Part shown: piece by piece, positions 24,744 through 33,927 of the stretch
Layout: the number at the start of each line of letters is the position of its first letter
Position numbering within the stretch: the first letter of the stretch is position 1
Assembly: GCA_910585205.1 (NCBI GenBank)
Contig: CAJUCC010000065.1
Location: 8,633 to 72,632, forward strand
Source of the DNA: an uncultured Lachnospiraceae bacterium
GTDB taxonomy: Bacteria; Bacillota; Clostridia; Lachnospirales; Lachnospiraceae
Length of the DNA stretch: 64,000 bases
Direction: 5' to 3'
Made by a program: the position numbers and the translations under genes
The notes under the pieces: generated by a model
What the model was told of the DNA's origin: nothing
The model's database searches: none
Seen by the model: only the letters and a program-made list of their open reading frames with translations

Positions 24744-25799
24744 ATGCATCGGGAACATACGAGAGCAGTTGCGATAGGAAACCGGGTTATCGGAGGAGGC
24801 AACCCGGTATTGATACAGTCTATGACCAATACGAGGACGGAGGATGTGGCGGCCACTGTGGCACAGATTCACAGGCTGGAGGCGGTGGGATGTGAGATTG
24901 TCCGCTGCACGGTTCCCACCATGGAAGCGGCACGGGCTGTCGGGGAAATCAAAAAACAGATTCATATCCCGCTTGTGGCAGACATTCATTTCGACTATCG
25001 GATGGCGCTGGCGGCTATAGAGAACGGGGCGGATAAGATTCGGATCAATCCCGGCAATATCGGCGGCAGGGATAAGGTGGAGGCTGTAGTAAAGGCGGCG
25101 GCGGAGCGGAAAATTCCCATTCGCGTCGGTGTCAACAGCGGTTCGCTGGAAAAGGAGCTGCTGGAAAAATATGGTGGCGTAACGGCGCAGGGACTTGTCG
25201 AGAGCGCGCTCGACAAGGTGCATCTGATCGAAGGTATGGGATACGACAATCTGGTCATCAGCATTAAGTCTTCGGAAGTGATGATGTGCGTGAAGGCGCA
25301 TGAAATACTGGCGCGGCAGACCCGGTATCCGCTGCATGTCGGCATTACGGAGGCGGGAACCGTGACGGCGGGCAATATCAAATCCGCGGCCGGACTTGGC
25401 ATCATTTTGTATCAGGGGATCGGCGATACGGTACGTGTTTCTCTGACGGGGGATCCGGTGGAGGAGATCCGGAGTGCAAAGCTGATTCTGCGGACACTGG
25501 GGCTGCGCCGGGGCGGCATCGAAGTCGTATCCTGCCCGACCTGCGGCAGAACAAGGATTGATCTGATCGGTTTGGCCGCGCAGGTGGAAGAGATGGTAAA
25601 GGATATGCCGCTGGATCTGAAAGTGGCCGTGATGGGCTGTGCCGTCAACGGACCGGGGGAAGCCAGAGAGGCGGACATCGGGATTGCCGGTGGTGTCGGC
25701 GAAGGGCTTTTGATTAAAAAGGGAGAGATCGTGCGGAAGGTGCCGGAGGATAGGCTTTTGGACACACTGCGGGAAGAACTGGAAAACTGGAAGGAATAA
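24744..25799 (+). CDS. ispG: 4-hydroxy-3-methylbut-2-enyl diphosphate synthase (flavodoxin)
   Basis: 351 aa, canonical bacterial length. It converts MEcPP to HMBPP in the MEP pathway with a [4Fe-4S] cluster. Conserved parts are NPVLIQSMTNTRTEDV near the N-terminus, the TIM barrel segments VADIHFDYRMAL and RINPGNIG, and the cluster ligands in SCPTCGRT and GCAVNGPGEA plus the later Glu. AGGAGG precedes the ATG. It lies 16 nt before polC. Confidence 0.97.
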   Translation: MHREHTRAVAIGNRVIGGGNPVLIQSMTNTRTEDVAATVAQIHRLEAVGCEIVRCTVPTMEAARAVGEIKKQIHIPLVADIHFDYRMALAAIENGADKIRINPGNIGGRDKVEAVVKAAAERKIPIRVGVNSGSLEKELLEKYGGVTAQGLVESALDKVHLIEGMGYDNLVISIKSSEVMMCVKAHEILARQTRYPLHVGITEAGTVTAGNIKSAAGLGIILYQGIGDTVRVSLTGDPVEEIRSAKLILRTLGLRRGGIEVVSCPTCGRTRIDLIGLAAQVEEMVKDMPLDLKVAVMGCAVNGPGEAREADIGIAGGVGEGLLIKKGEIVRKVPEDRLLDTLREELENWKE

Positions 25800-25815
25800 C
25801 GGGGGCGGATTACGA

Positions 25816-28800
25816 ATGGGAAAACGGTTTACAGAGGTGTTCCCCGGGTTGCGGCTGGAGGCGGAGACAACTGCCCTTCTGGAGCAGGCAACGGTGGAGC
25901 GGATTACCACGACAAAGCGCAGAGATTTCCTGCGAATTTATCTTTTCAGCCACCGCCTGATTATGAAAGACACGATTTTCCTGCTGGAACGGGAGATTGG
26001 CAGACAGCTTTTTCCGGGAATGGAAATGACGGTGAAAATCTACGAAAAATATCTGTTGTCGGCGCAATATACACCGGAGACACTGCTAAAAGTCTACCAT
26101 GAGAGTATACTTTTGGAGCTAAAAGCCTATAGCCATATGGAATATATTATGTTCCGGGGGGCGCAGATCACATTTCCTCAAACGGGTGATATGCTGCTGG
26201 AATTACGGGACACCATTACCGCGCGTGACCGGGGCGATGAGCTTGTCCGCGTTTTGGAAAAGATATTTGGTGAGCGTTTCGGACTTTCCGTCGCGGTGCG
26301 GCTTCACTATACGGAGGAACGGGCGGAAAAGGAACCGGAGGATGCCGACCTGCGGATTGCCGGTCAGGTGGCGGAGATTTCGGCCAGGGCCGCTGCGGAA
26401 CCGGTCGGCGTCCTGCAAAACTCTACCACAAAGGAAGAGTTTGTGAAAAAGACTGGGAACAAGACGCCCGGTGAGACAACGCCTCCGGCGCCGGGGAAGA
26501 CGGAGACCGGGCGGAAAACGGGGGCTCGCGGAAAAGGAGAGTATGGAAAGCGGCCGCTTCGGCGCAGTGACAACCCCGATGTGATATACGGGAGAGACTT
26601 CGGGGAAGAGGCGATTCCGATTGAGGAGATTGTGGGCGAGATCGGGGAAGTGGTGATCCGCGGCAGAATTCTGAACGTGGATAAGCGGGAGCTGCGCAGC
26701 GGACGCACCATTTTTATTTTTGATGTGACGGATTATACGGATACCATTACGATTAAGCTGTTTATCCATAACGATCAGACAGAGGAAATCAGCGGACAGA
26801 TCAAGGCAGGCGTTTTTGTCAGAATCAAAGGGGTCACAACCATTGACCGGTTTGACAGCGAACTGACGCTCGGATCCATTTCGGGAATCAAAAAAACGGC
26901 GGATTTTACCGTCAGCCGCATGGACAACAGCGGAAAGAAACGGGTTGAGCTGCACTGCCATACAAAGATGAGCGATATGGACGGGGTATCCGAAGCCAAG
27001 GACATTATCAAGCGGGCATATCAGTGGGGCCATCCGGCCATTGCCATCACCGATCACGGTGTGGTGCAGGCGTTTCCCGATGCCAATCATGTATGGGAGG
27101 CGCTGTGGAAAGAGGAGAAAGGCCGGCGGAAAGAGGCCGGAGAGGAAAATCCGGATCCGCAGGATTTCTTTAAGGTAATCTATGGCATGGAGGCATATCT
27201 TGTCGATGATTTGAAAGAGATCGTCGTAAACGGCAAAGGGCAGCCGCTGGAAGGGGATTATGTTGTCTTTGATCTGGAGACGACCGGATTTTCGCCGGTC
27301 AATAACAGGATCATTGAGATCGGGGCCGTGAAAGTGTCCGGCGGAGAGATTACGGAGCGGTATGCGACATTTGTCAATCCGGGTGTGCCGATTCCCTTTC
27401 GGATTGAACAGTTGACGGGCATCCGCGATGAAGATGTGATCGGTGCGCCGCCGATTGAAACCGTGCTGCCGGAATTTCTGCATTTTTGCGAAGGCTGTGT
27501 GCTGGTCGCCCATAACGCGGGCTTTGATATGAGCTTTATTGTGGAAAATGCGCAGCGCCAGGGAATTGCGTGCGACTTTACAAGCGTGGATACGGTGGGA
27601 ATTTCCCGCCTGCTTCTGCCCCAGCAGGCAAAGCATACGCTGGATGCGGTGGCGAAGACTCTGGGGGTTTCACTGGAAAACCATCACCGGGCGGTCGATG
27701 ACGCGGCGGCCACGGCGGAAATCTTTGTCAGATTTCTTCCCATGCTGCGTGACGAAGGCGTGACAGTCCTGGAGGAGATCAACGGGATGAATGCCAGCAG
27801 CCCGGGGACGATTAAACGGATGCCGTCGTATCATGCGATTATGCTGGCACAGAATGATGTCGGCAGAGTGAATCTGTATACGATGGTGTCCGAATCCCAT
27901 TTGACCTATTTCGGAAAACGGCCCAGAATTCCCAAAAGCCTGTTTGCCAGACATCGGGAAGGCATTATACTGGGAAGCGCCTGTGAGGCGGGAGAACTGT
28001 ACCGGGCGCTGCTGGACGGTAAGGGCGATGCGGAGATTGCCCGCATTGTAAATTTTTACGATTATCTGGAGATTCAGCCGGTCGGAAACAATGAATTTAT
28101 GATTCGCTCGGATAAAATCGAGAGCGTCCATTCCCTGGAAGACATTCGGAATATCAACCGCAGGATTGTGGAGCTGGGCGAGCAGTTCGGAAAACCGGTG
28201 GCGGCCACCTGCGATGTGCATTTTCTGGACCCGGGAGACGAAGTCTACCGGCGCATTATTATGGCATGCAAAGGGTTTGCCGGTGCGGACGATCAGGCGC
28301 CTCTTTATCTGCGGACGACGGAGGAAATGCTGGAAGAATTTTCTTACCTCGGCAGTGACAAAGCGATGGAGGTCGTTGTCACCAATACAAACCGGATTGC
28401 GGATATGATAGAGACGATTTCTCCGGTCAGACCGGACAAATGCCCGCCCGTGATACCGGACAGCGATAAGACACTGACGGACATCTGTTATAAAAAAGCG
28501 CATGAGATGTACGGAGATCCGCTGCCGGTGATCGTAAAAGAGCGGCTGGAAAAAGAGCTGCATTCCATTATCAGCAACGGTTTTGCCGTAATGTATATCA
28601 TTGCCCAGAAGCTGGTGTGGAAATCGGTGGAGGACGGCTATCTGGTAGGCTCCCGGGGGAGCGTGGGTTCCTCCTTTGTGGCAACGATGTCGGGAATCAC
28701 GGAAGTGAACCCCTTAAGTCCGCATTATTATTGTACCAACTGCTATTACAATGATTTTACATCGGAAGACGTAAAAAAATATGCGGGCCGGGCAGGCTGC

Positions 28801-30351
28801 GATATGCCGGATAAAATCTGCCCGCAGTGCGGAAAGCCGCTGAAAAAAGACGGGTTTGACATTCCGTTCGAGACATTTCTGGGGTTCAAGGGAGACAAGG
28901 AGCCGGACATTGACCTGAATTTTTCCGGGGAATACCAGAGTAAGGCGCATAAATATACCGAGGTCATTTTCGGCGCCGGACAGACATACCGCGCGGGCAC
29001 GATCGGCACGCTTGCGGATAAGACTGCCTATGGCTATGTAAAACGCTATTATGAGGAAAAGGGAGCAAAAAAGCGAAATTGTGAGATCAACCGCATTGTT
29101 ATGGGGTGTACGGGTATCCGGCGCAGTACCGGGCAGCATCCGGGCGGTATTATCGTGCTGCCGCTCGGGGAAGACATTAATTCCTTTACACCGGTGCAGC
29201 ATCCGGCCAATGATATGACGACCGATATTGTGACGACGCATTTTGACTATCATTCCATCGATCATAACCTGTTAAAGCTGGATATACTGGGACACGACGA
29301 TCCGACGATGATTCGTATGCTGCAGGATCTGACCGGCATTGATCCGGTTGCCATTCCGCTGGACGACAGACAGGTTATGAGCCTGTTTCAGAGCACGGAG
29401 GCGCTGGGAATTACGCCGGAACAGATCGGGGGCTGTAAGCTCGGTTCCCTCGGGATACCGGAGTTCGGCACGGAGTTTGCGATACAGATGCTTCTGGATA
29501 CCAAGCCGACTTCCTTTTCCGATCTGGTGCGTATCGCGGGACTGGCGCACGGAACGGATGTCTGGCTTGGCAATGCCCAGACATTGATCGAAGAAGGCAA
29601 GGCGACGATTTCGACGGCGATCTGTACCCGTGACGATATTATGGTCTATCTGATCGGCATGGGCGTGGAGAGCAGCCTGTCCTTTAAAATTATGGAATCG
29701 GTCCGCAAGGGGAAGGGACTGCAGCCTGAAATGGAACAGGCGATGACGGAGGCGGGCGTGCCCGACTGGTATATCTGGTCGTGTAAAAAGATCAAGTATA
29801 TGTTCCCCAAAGCACATGCGGCGGCGTATGTTATGATGGCATGGCGGATTGCATATTGCAAAATCAATTATCCGCTGGCATATTATGCGTCGTATTTCAG
29901 CATCCGTGCGTCGGCATTTTCCTATGAACTGATGTGCCAGGGACAGGCATATCTGGAACAGGTGATGGCCGATTACCGGAAGCGGAGCGACACTTTGAGT
30001 AAGAAGGAACAGGATTCCTATAAAGATATGAAGGTTGTGCAGGAGATGTATGTGCGGGGGTATACGTTTGTGCCGATCGATATATTTACGGCCGATTCCC
30101 GCAATTTCCGAATTGTCGATGACAAATGTCTGATGCCCTCCCTGAGCAGTATCGACGGCCTGGGGGACAGGGCGGCGGATGCCATTGTGGAAGCGGCGAA
30201 AGCCGGACCGTTTTTGTCCAAGGATGATTTCCGCGACCGCACGAAAGTGTCCAAGACCGTGACCGATCTGATGGACAGCCTGCATCTTCTCGGCAATCTG
30301 CCGGAGTCGAACCAGATCAGCCTGTTTGATTTGCAGATGGGAGTGGGGTGA
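25816..30351 (+). CDS. polC: DNA polymerase III alpha subunit, PolC type
   Basis: 1511 aa replicative polymerase. In order: an N-terminal domain (1-200); a Pro/Thr/Lys-rich linker (about 205-255); an OB fold (about 275-370); a PHP domain starting RVELHCHTKMSD (about 375), interrupted by the DEDD exonuclease (VVFDLETTGFSP near 482; HHRAVDDAAATAE). The zinc-finger region (CTNC...CPQCGKP) and palm motif PDIDLNFSGEYQ (near 1030) follow, then fingers and the helix-hairpin-helix (SSIDGLGDRAADAI). Typical PolC is about 1440 aa; the linker accounts for the excess. It is the Firmicutes leading-strand enzyme. Confidence 0.97.
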   Translation: MGKRFTEVFPGLRLEAETTALLEQATVERITTTKRRDFLRIYLFSHRLIMKDTIFLLEREIGRQLFPGMEMTVKIYEKYLLSAQYTPETLLKVYHESILLELKAYSHMEYIMFRGAQITFPQTGDMLLELRDTITARDRGDELVRVLEKIFGERFGLSVAVRLHYTEERAEKEPEDADLRIAGQVAEISARAAAEPVGVLQNSTTKEEFVKKTGNKTPGETTPPAPGKTETGRKTGARGKGEYGKRPLRRSDNPDVIYGRDFGEEAIPIEEIVGEIGEVVIRGRILNVDKRELRSGRTIFIFDVTDYTDTITIKLFIHNDQTEEISGQIKAGVFVRIKGVTTIDRFDSELTLGSISGIKKTADFTVSRMDNSGKKRVELHCHTKMSDMDGVSEAKDIIKRAYQWGHPAIAITDHGVVQAFPDANHVWEALWKEEKGRRKEAGEENPDPQDFFKVIYGMEAYLVDDLKEIVVNGKGQPLEGDYVVFDLETTGFSPVNNRIIEIGAVKVSGGEITERYATFVNPGVPIPFRIEQLTGIRDEDVIGAPPIETVLPEFLHFCEGCVLVAHNAGFDMSFIVENAQRQGIACDFTSVDTVGISRLLLPQQAKHTLDAVAKTLGVSLENHHRAVDDAAATAEIFVRFLPMLRDEGVTVLEEINGMNASSPGTIKRMPSYHAIMLAQNDVGRVNLYTMVSESHLTYFGKRPRIPKSLFARHREGIILGSACEAGELYRALLDGKGDAEIARIVNFYDYLEIQPVGNNEFMIRSDKIESVHSLEDIRNINRRIVELGEQFGKPVAATCDVHFLDPGDEVYRRIIMACKGFAGADDQAPLYLRTTEEMLEEFSYLGSDKAMEVVVTNTNRIADMIETISPVRPDKCPPVIPDSDKTLTDICYKKAHEMYGDPLPVIVKERLEKELHSIISNGFAVMYIIAQKLVWKSVEDGYLVGSRGSVGSSFVATMSGITEVNPLSPHYYCTNCYYNDFTSEDVKKYAGRAGCDMPDKICPQCGKPLKKDGFDIPFETFLGFKGDKEPDIDLNFSGEYQSKAHKYTEVIFGAGQTYRAGTIGTLADKTAYGYVKRYYEEKGAKKRNCEINRIVMGCTGIRRSTGQHPGGIIVLPLGEDINSFTPVQHPANDMTTDIVTTHFDYHSIDHNLLKLDILGHDDPTMIRMLQDLTGIDPVAIPLDDRQVMSLFQSTEALGITPEQIGGCKLGSLGIPEFGTEFAIQMLLDTKPTSFSDLVRIAGLAHGTDVWLGNAQTLIEEGKATISTAICTRDDIMVYLIGMGVESSLSFKIMESVRKGKGLQPEMEQAMTEAGVPDWYIWSCKKIKYMFPKAHAAAYVMMAWRIAYCKINYPLAYYASYFSIRASAFSYELMCQGQAYLEQVMADYRKRSDTLSKKEQDSYKDMKVVQEMYVRGYTFVPIDIFTADSRNFRIVDDKCLMPSLSSIDGLGDRAADAIVEAAKAGPFLSKDDFRDRTKVSKTVTDLMDSLHLLGNLPESNQISLFDLQMGVG

Positions 30352-30361
30352 GGGACAATAT

Positions 30362-30763
30362 ATGAAGCGCTTAAAAATACTGGGGATTACGATTTTATGC
30401 CTGCCGATTGCGCTCGTTGTGATCTGGATGCTATATGAAATCTTTGGCATGTGCGTCAACCATATTACGACCGGGGAACAGACAGATACCCTGCGGAGGA
30501 ATTTGGAAAGTGAGATTGCCGATATTGAGATTATAAGCGTTTATTCGGAAACCGGAAACACGTCGGGGACCGGAAACCATGTTGAGTGCCTGTCGCGCAT
30601 CGTATTTGCAACGGAAATGCGGAAAGCTGAAATAGAGGATTGTCTGTCGAAATATTACGCGTTTGATGAATGGAGTTGTTATGTGAATCAGACGGACGAC
30701 GGGTATTATACAATTTATATCAACACATCGGCTCCGTTTGCGGATAATATAGAAGGACACTGA
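30362..30763 (+). CDS. Hypothetical membrane-anchored small protein
   Basis: 133 aa. An N-terminal membrane helix (about residues 7-28, ILGITILCLPIALVVIWMLYEIF) leads to an extracytoplasmic domain of about 100 residues. That domain has alternating strands and helices, two Cys (in VECLSRI and DCLSKYY), and a third near the end. It begins 10 nt after polC with GGGTGAGGG as ribosome site, so it is probably co-transcribed. I do not recognise the family; it could also be an uncleaved secreted protein. Confidence 0.6.
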   Translation: MKRLKILGITILCLPIALVVIWMLYEIFGMCVNHITTGEQTDTLRRNLESEIADIEIISVYSETGNTSGTGNHVECLSRIVFATEMRKAEIEDCLSKYYAFDEWSCYVNQTDDGYYTIYINTSAPFADNIEGH

Positions 30764-30775
30764 ATTTGAATGAAA

Positions 30776-30794
30776 GGCCGGCCCAAAGCCGGCC
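30776..30794 (+). terminator. GC-rich hairpin after the polC operon
   Basis: GGCCGGC (30776-30782), loop CCAAA, GCCGGCC (30788-30794). A second GCCGGC-rich segment follows at about 30808-30817. There is no T run directly after, so its role as a terminator is uncertain. Confidence 0.4.
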
Positions 30795-30935
30795 GGAGCG
30801 GAGAACACCGGCCGGCGCCTTCTTCTGCCGTCATTTTCGGATCCGGTGTCCCCTTTTGCCGGATTCTGCAAAAAAAATGAAAAAACCTCTTGCATTTTCT
30901 GAAAAAGTATAATAGAATAATCAAGTATTAACCAA

Positions 30936-31007
30936 GGCGTGTTGGTCAAGAGGTTAAGACGCCGCCCTCTCACGGCGGAATCAGGGGTTCGATTCCCCTA
31001 CACGCTG
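30936..31007 (+). tRNA. tRNA-Glu (anticodon CTC)
   Basis: 72 nt cloverleaf. The acceptor arm GGCGTGT pairs with ACACGCT (a G-U at pair 1-72), then discriminator G. The anticodon stem CCGCC/GGCGG encloses loop CTCTCAC with anticodon CTC at 30969-30971. The T arm is AGGGG-TTCGATT-CCCCT. CCA is not encoded. A TATAAT at 30908-30913 is a plausible -10; a terminator follows. Confidence 0.95.
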
Positions 31008-31012
31008 GTAAG

Positions 31013-31055
31013 AAATCCCGGACAGGCTGATTCAATTGCAGCGTCCGGGATTTTT
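31013..31055 (+). terminator. Rho-independent terminator of tRNA-Glu
   Basis: AAATCCCGGAC (31013-31023) pairs with GTCCGGGATTT (31042-31052), and the T run continues to 31055. It begins 6 nt after the tRNA. Confidence 0.85.
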
Positions 31056-31219
31056 GATTCCATAGGAAATTTTTTTGCATTTTTTTCTGATAATTTTTAT
31101 AAGCGGCCTTTTGCCCGGAAGCGCCGTACAGGCGCGCCGGACGGACGTATTTATTCTTACATTTCCCAAAAATCTCTTGTATTCTGCCAAGTTTTTCCCC
31201 ACGAATTTACACCGTATTA

Positions 31220-31249
31220 TTGACAATAATGCAGAAGTGGTGGTATCTT
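31220..31249 (+). promoter_or_regulatory. Candidate sigma-A promoter of the HD-GYP regulator gene
   Basis: TTGACA (31220-31225), 18 nt, TATCTT (31244-31249), then an A-rich leader of about 50 nt to the ATG at 31299. Confidence 0.5.
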
Positions 31250-31298
31250 ATTGATAGTGAAAAAAAATAAAAAAGTATGAAATAACGCAGGAGAAGAG

Positions 31299-32387
31299 AT
31301 GGAAAAGCAGCAGATACTGATTGTTGATGACGAAGAAGTAAACAGAGCGATATTACATGAGATGTTCAGAAATACCGAAGAGTATGAACTTCTGGAAGCG
31401 GCGAACGGACAGGAAGCGATTATTCAGATTGAAAACAGTCATAACCTGATCCTGATTCTTCTGGACGTTGTTATGCCGATTATGAACGGTTTTAAAGTGC
31501 TGGAATATATGCAGGAGCATGATCTGCTGGAGAAGATACCGGTTATCCTGATTACGAGCGAGGATGCGCTGGATACCGACGACCAGGCATATGCATACGG
31601 CGTGGCCGATGTCATACATAAACCTTTTTACCCGCATATTGTCAGAAGAAGAAGCAGAAATATTATCGAGCTTTATCAGAGCAGATTTAATATGGAAAGA
31701 CGCCTGCGCGAACAGGAAGAAGAGATTCGGGCGCAGGTAAAAGAGATTCGGGAAAGCAATGAATTCATGATCGATGCACTCAGCTCGGTTGTGGAGTTCA
31801 GAAGTGCGGAAACCGGAGAGCATACGAGACGGATCAAATATTTCACGAGAATTATGCTGAAATATTTAATGAAATATTTCCCGAAATACGGATTGACCAA
31901 TGCCAAAATCGATATGATTGCGAGGGCTTCGGCTTTACATGATATTGGCAAGATCGGGATACCGGATGCGATTTTGTTAAAGCCGGGGAAACTGACGGAC
32001 GAAGAATTTGAAGTAATAAAAACACATACGACAATCGGATGCAGTATTCTGGAACGCTCTTACAAAAATCAGTCGAGCGAGTTTTACCGTTACTGCTATG
32101 AGATTTGTCGTCATCACCATGAGAGATGGGACGGAAACGGCTATCCGGATCATCTGGCAGGAGATCAGATTCCGATCAGCGCGCAGATTGTTGCCATTGC
32201 GGATGTCTACGACGCACTGGTAAGTCCCCGGGTATATAAGAGTTCGTTTGCCAATCATGTTGCATATGATATGATTATGGGCGGTGAATGCGGTGTGTTT
32301 TCGCCGGATGTACTGGAATGTTTTGGGCTTGCAAAGGAAGATTTCTTTAACATTGTGGAAGTAATTAAGATGTTTGATTTTAAGTAA
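31299..32387 (+). CDS. Response regulator with HD-GYP phosphodiesterase domain
   Basis: 362 aa. The receiver domain (about 1-125) has acidic pair VDDEE and phospho-acceptor Asp in LILLDVVMP. A coiled linker leads to an HD-GYP domain (about 155-350). Metal and GYP motifs are intact: GEHTRRI, ALHDIGKIGIPD, KTHTTIGCSIL, RHHHERWDGNGYPDHLAG and ADVYDAL. Such proteins usually hydrolyse cyclic di-GMP when phosphorylated. AGGAGAAG precedes the ATG. It has its own promoter and terminator, just upstream of the chemotaxis genes, next to a degenerate relative at 33928. Confidence 0.93.
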   Translation: MEKQQILIVDDEEVNRAILHEMFRNTEEYELLEAANGQEAIIQIENSHNLILILLDVVMPIMNGFKVLEYMQEHDLLEKIPVILITSEDALDTDDQAYAYGVADVIHKPFYPHIVRRRSRNIIELYQSRFNMERRLREQEEEIRAQVKEIRESNEFMIDALSSVVEFRSAETGEHTRRIKYFTRIMLKYLMKYFPKYGLTNAKIDMIARASALHDIGKIGIPDAILLKPGKLTDEEFEVIKTHTTIGCSILERSYKNQSSEFYRYCYEICRHHHERWDGNGYPDHLAGDQIPISAQIVAIADVYDALVSPRVYKSSFANHVAYDMIMGGECGVFSPDVLECFGLAKEDFFNIVEVIKMFDFK

Positions 32388-32407
32388 CATCACAGAGACG
32401 GACAGCA

Positions 32408-32446
32408 GGCAGTGAAAAGTAATTATATTTTTACTGCCCTTTTTTC
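32408..32446 (+). terminator. Rho-independent terminator after the HD-GYP regulator
   Basis: GGCAGTGAAAA pairs with TTTTTACTGCC (one G-T), followed by CTTTTTTC. It separates the HD-GYP gene from the signalling operon. Confidence 0.8.
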
Positions 32447-32470
32447 TTTTCATATGTGGAGGGAGTATCA

Positions 32471-33907
32471 ATGGAACACGGGAAAGAATTTGTCTTTCCG
32501 ATGGAAGATGCACTGGAGATCATCCTGTTATTTGATTCTTTCGGAAAAATCTCCTATGCGAATGCGGCGGCGAGAAAAAAGCTGGAATATGATGATTTGT
32601 GCGGCAGAACAATTTGCGATATTTTTCCGAATACATTTCAGGTGTCGGAAAACGGTTTTGAAACGGCGTATCCGTTCGGGAACGAGCCGCAGAATCTGGT
32701 TGCATATCGCAAAAATCTCACCTGTTTTCCCGTAGAAGCAAGAATCTTACAGCGCGAATCCGATGCAGAGCAGTACATATGTATGGCAAATGATATTCTG
32801 GAAAAGGAATTTCTGAGCCGGGAAGTGGAACGCGTGCGCCAGGACGCACAGCAGGCGATGAAAGTCAAATCGGAATTTGTGGCCAATGTGACCCATGAGC
32901 TGCGGACACCGGTCAACGGAATACTGGGAAATGTCAGGGAGCTGGGCGATACCGTAACGGACGAACCGACGGCAAAGGCGTTGCGGCTGATTGAGCGTTG
33001 CTGTGGGGATATGAATAAAATCATCAATAATATTCTTGATTTTTCAAAGCTGGAAGCGGGAAAGTTTGTGCTGGAGCCGCGCCGGTTTCATTTTAAGAAT
33101 ATGCTGGATTATGTAAAATCTCACCATCTGAATAAAATTACGGAAAAGGGACTGGGATTTTTTATGACGGTATCACCGCAGGTGCCGGAATATGTTGTCG
33201 GAGATGAACTGCGCATTGTGCAGATTCTCAATAACCTTCTTTCCAATGCATTGAAATTTACCGCTGTCGGCAAGATTACGGTGGAAGTCATCCGTACGGC
33301 CCGGGTAAACGACAGGGCGGAATTGTTTTTTATCGTCAAAGATACCGGCATCGGTGTCGATAAGGCGGACAGAGATAAACTGTTTCAGAGTTTTTCGCAG
33401 GTGGATGCCTCGATTTCGCGCAAATACGGCGGTACCGGGCTCGGCCTGAATATCTGCAAGCAGCTTGTGGAGCTGATGGGCGGAACGATTGAAGTGGAGA
33501 GTGAGAAAAACCGCGGCAGTACATTTTCCTTCTCCATATGGGTCGGTGTCAGCGCGGAAGACGAGAGCGGCATGCAGCAGGCGGATGATGCGAAACCGTC
33601 GCTGTTTGTCTCGGCACCGTCGGCGATGGACGACGGCGGAGAAGATGATGTGCGGACATTCGGTTCCGCGGAAAATAAAAAGACACTGCAGCGGAATCTG
33701 TCAAAACTGATTCTCTGTGTGGAAATGGATAACTGGGAAAAAGCCGAGATGTTTATGGAGACGATCCGGCAGTTGACCGAGGGCGCGCCCAGAGAGATAA
33801 GCCGGAAGGTACTGCGGTTGAAGATGGCAATCCAGAAAGAAAATTATGAGAAGACGGCGGCAGAATTTGCGGAGCTGAATGATCTGATTGCCGGTCTGAC
33901 GCAGTAG
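32471..33907 (+). CDS. PAS-type sensor histidine kinase without membrane segments
   Basis: 478 aa, soluble. The ATG at 32471 follows GGAGGGAG. Residues about 10-115 look like a PAS fold (IILLFDSFGKISYANAAAR). HisKA has the phospho-His in VTHELRTPVNGILG. The ATPase domain has N box NNLLSNALKF, DTGIG and GGTGLGLNICKQL. After residue about 385 comes a linker and a helical segment (NLSKLILCVEMDNWEKAEMF) shaped like an HPt bundle but without the usual H-x3-K-G motif. It heads the operon that runs to the receptor at 40089; the next gene is its likely response regulator partner. Confidence 0.9.
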   Translation: MEHGKEFVFPMEDALEIILLFDSFGKISYANAAARKKLEYDDLCGRTICDIFPNTFQVSENGFETAYPFGNEPQNLVAYRKNLTCFPVEARILQRESDAEQYICMANDILEKEFLSREVERVRQDAQQAMKVKSEFVANVTHELRTPVNGILGNVRELGDTVTDEPTAKALRLIERCCGDMNKIINNILDFSKLEAGKFVLEPRRFHFKNMLDYVKSHHLNKITEKGLGFFMTVSPQVPEYVVGDELRIVQILNNLLSNALKFTAVGKITVEVIRTARVNDRAELFFIVKDTGIGVDKADRDKLFQSFSQVDASISRKYGGTGLGLNICKQLVELMGGTIEVESEKNRGSTFSFSIWVGVSAEDESGMQQADDAKPSLFVSAPSAMDDGGEDDVRTFGSAENKKTLQRNLSKLILCVEMDNWEKAEMFMETIRQLTEGAPREISRKVLRLKMAIQKENYEKTAAEFAELNDLIAGLTQ

Positions 33908-33927
33908 GACCGGGAGGAGGCGTGGCT

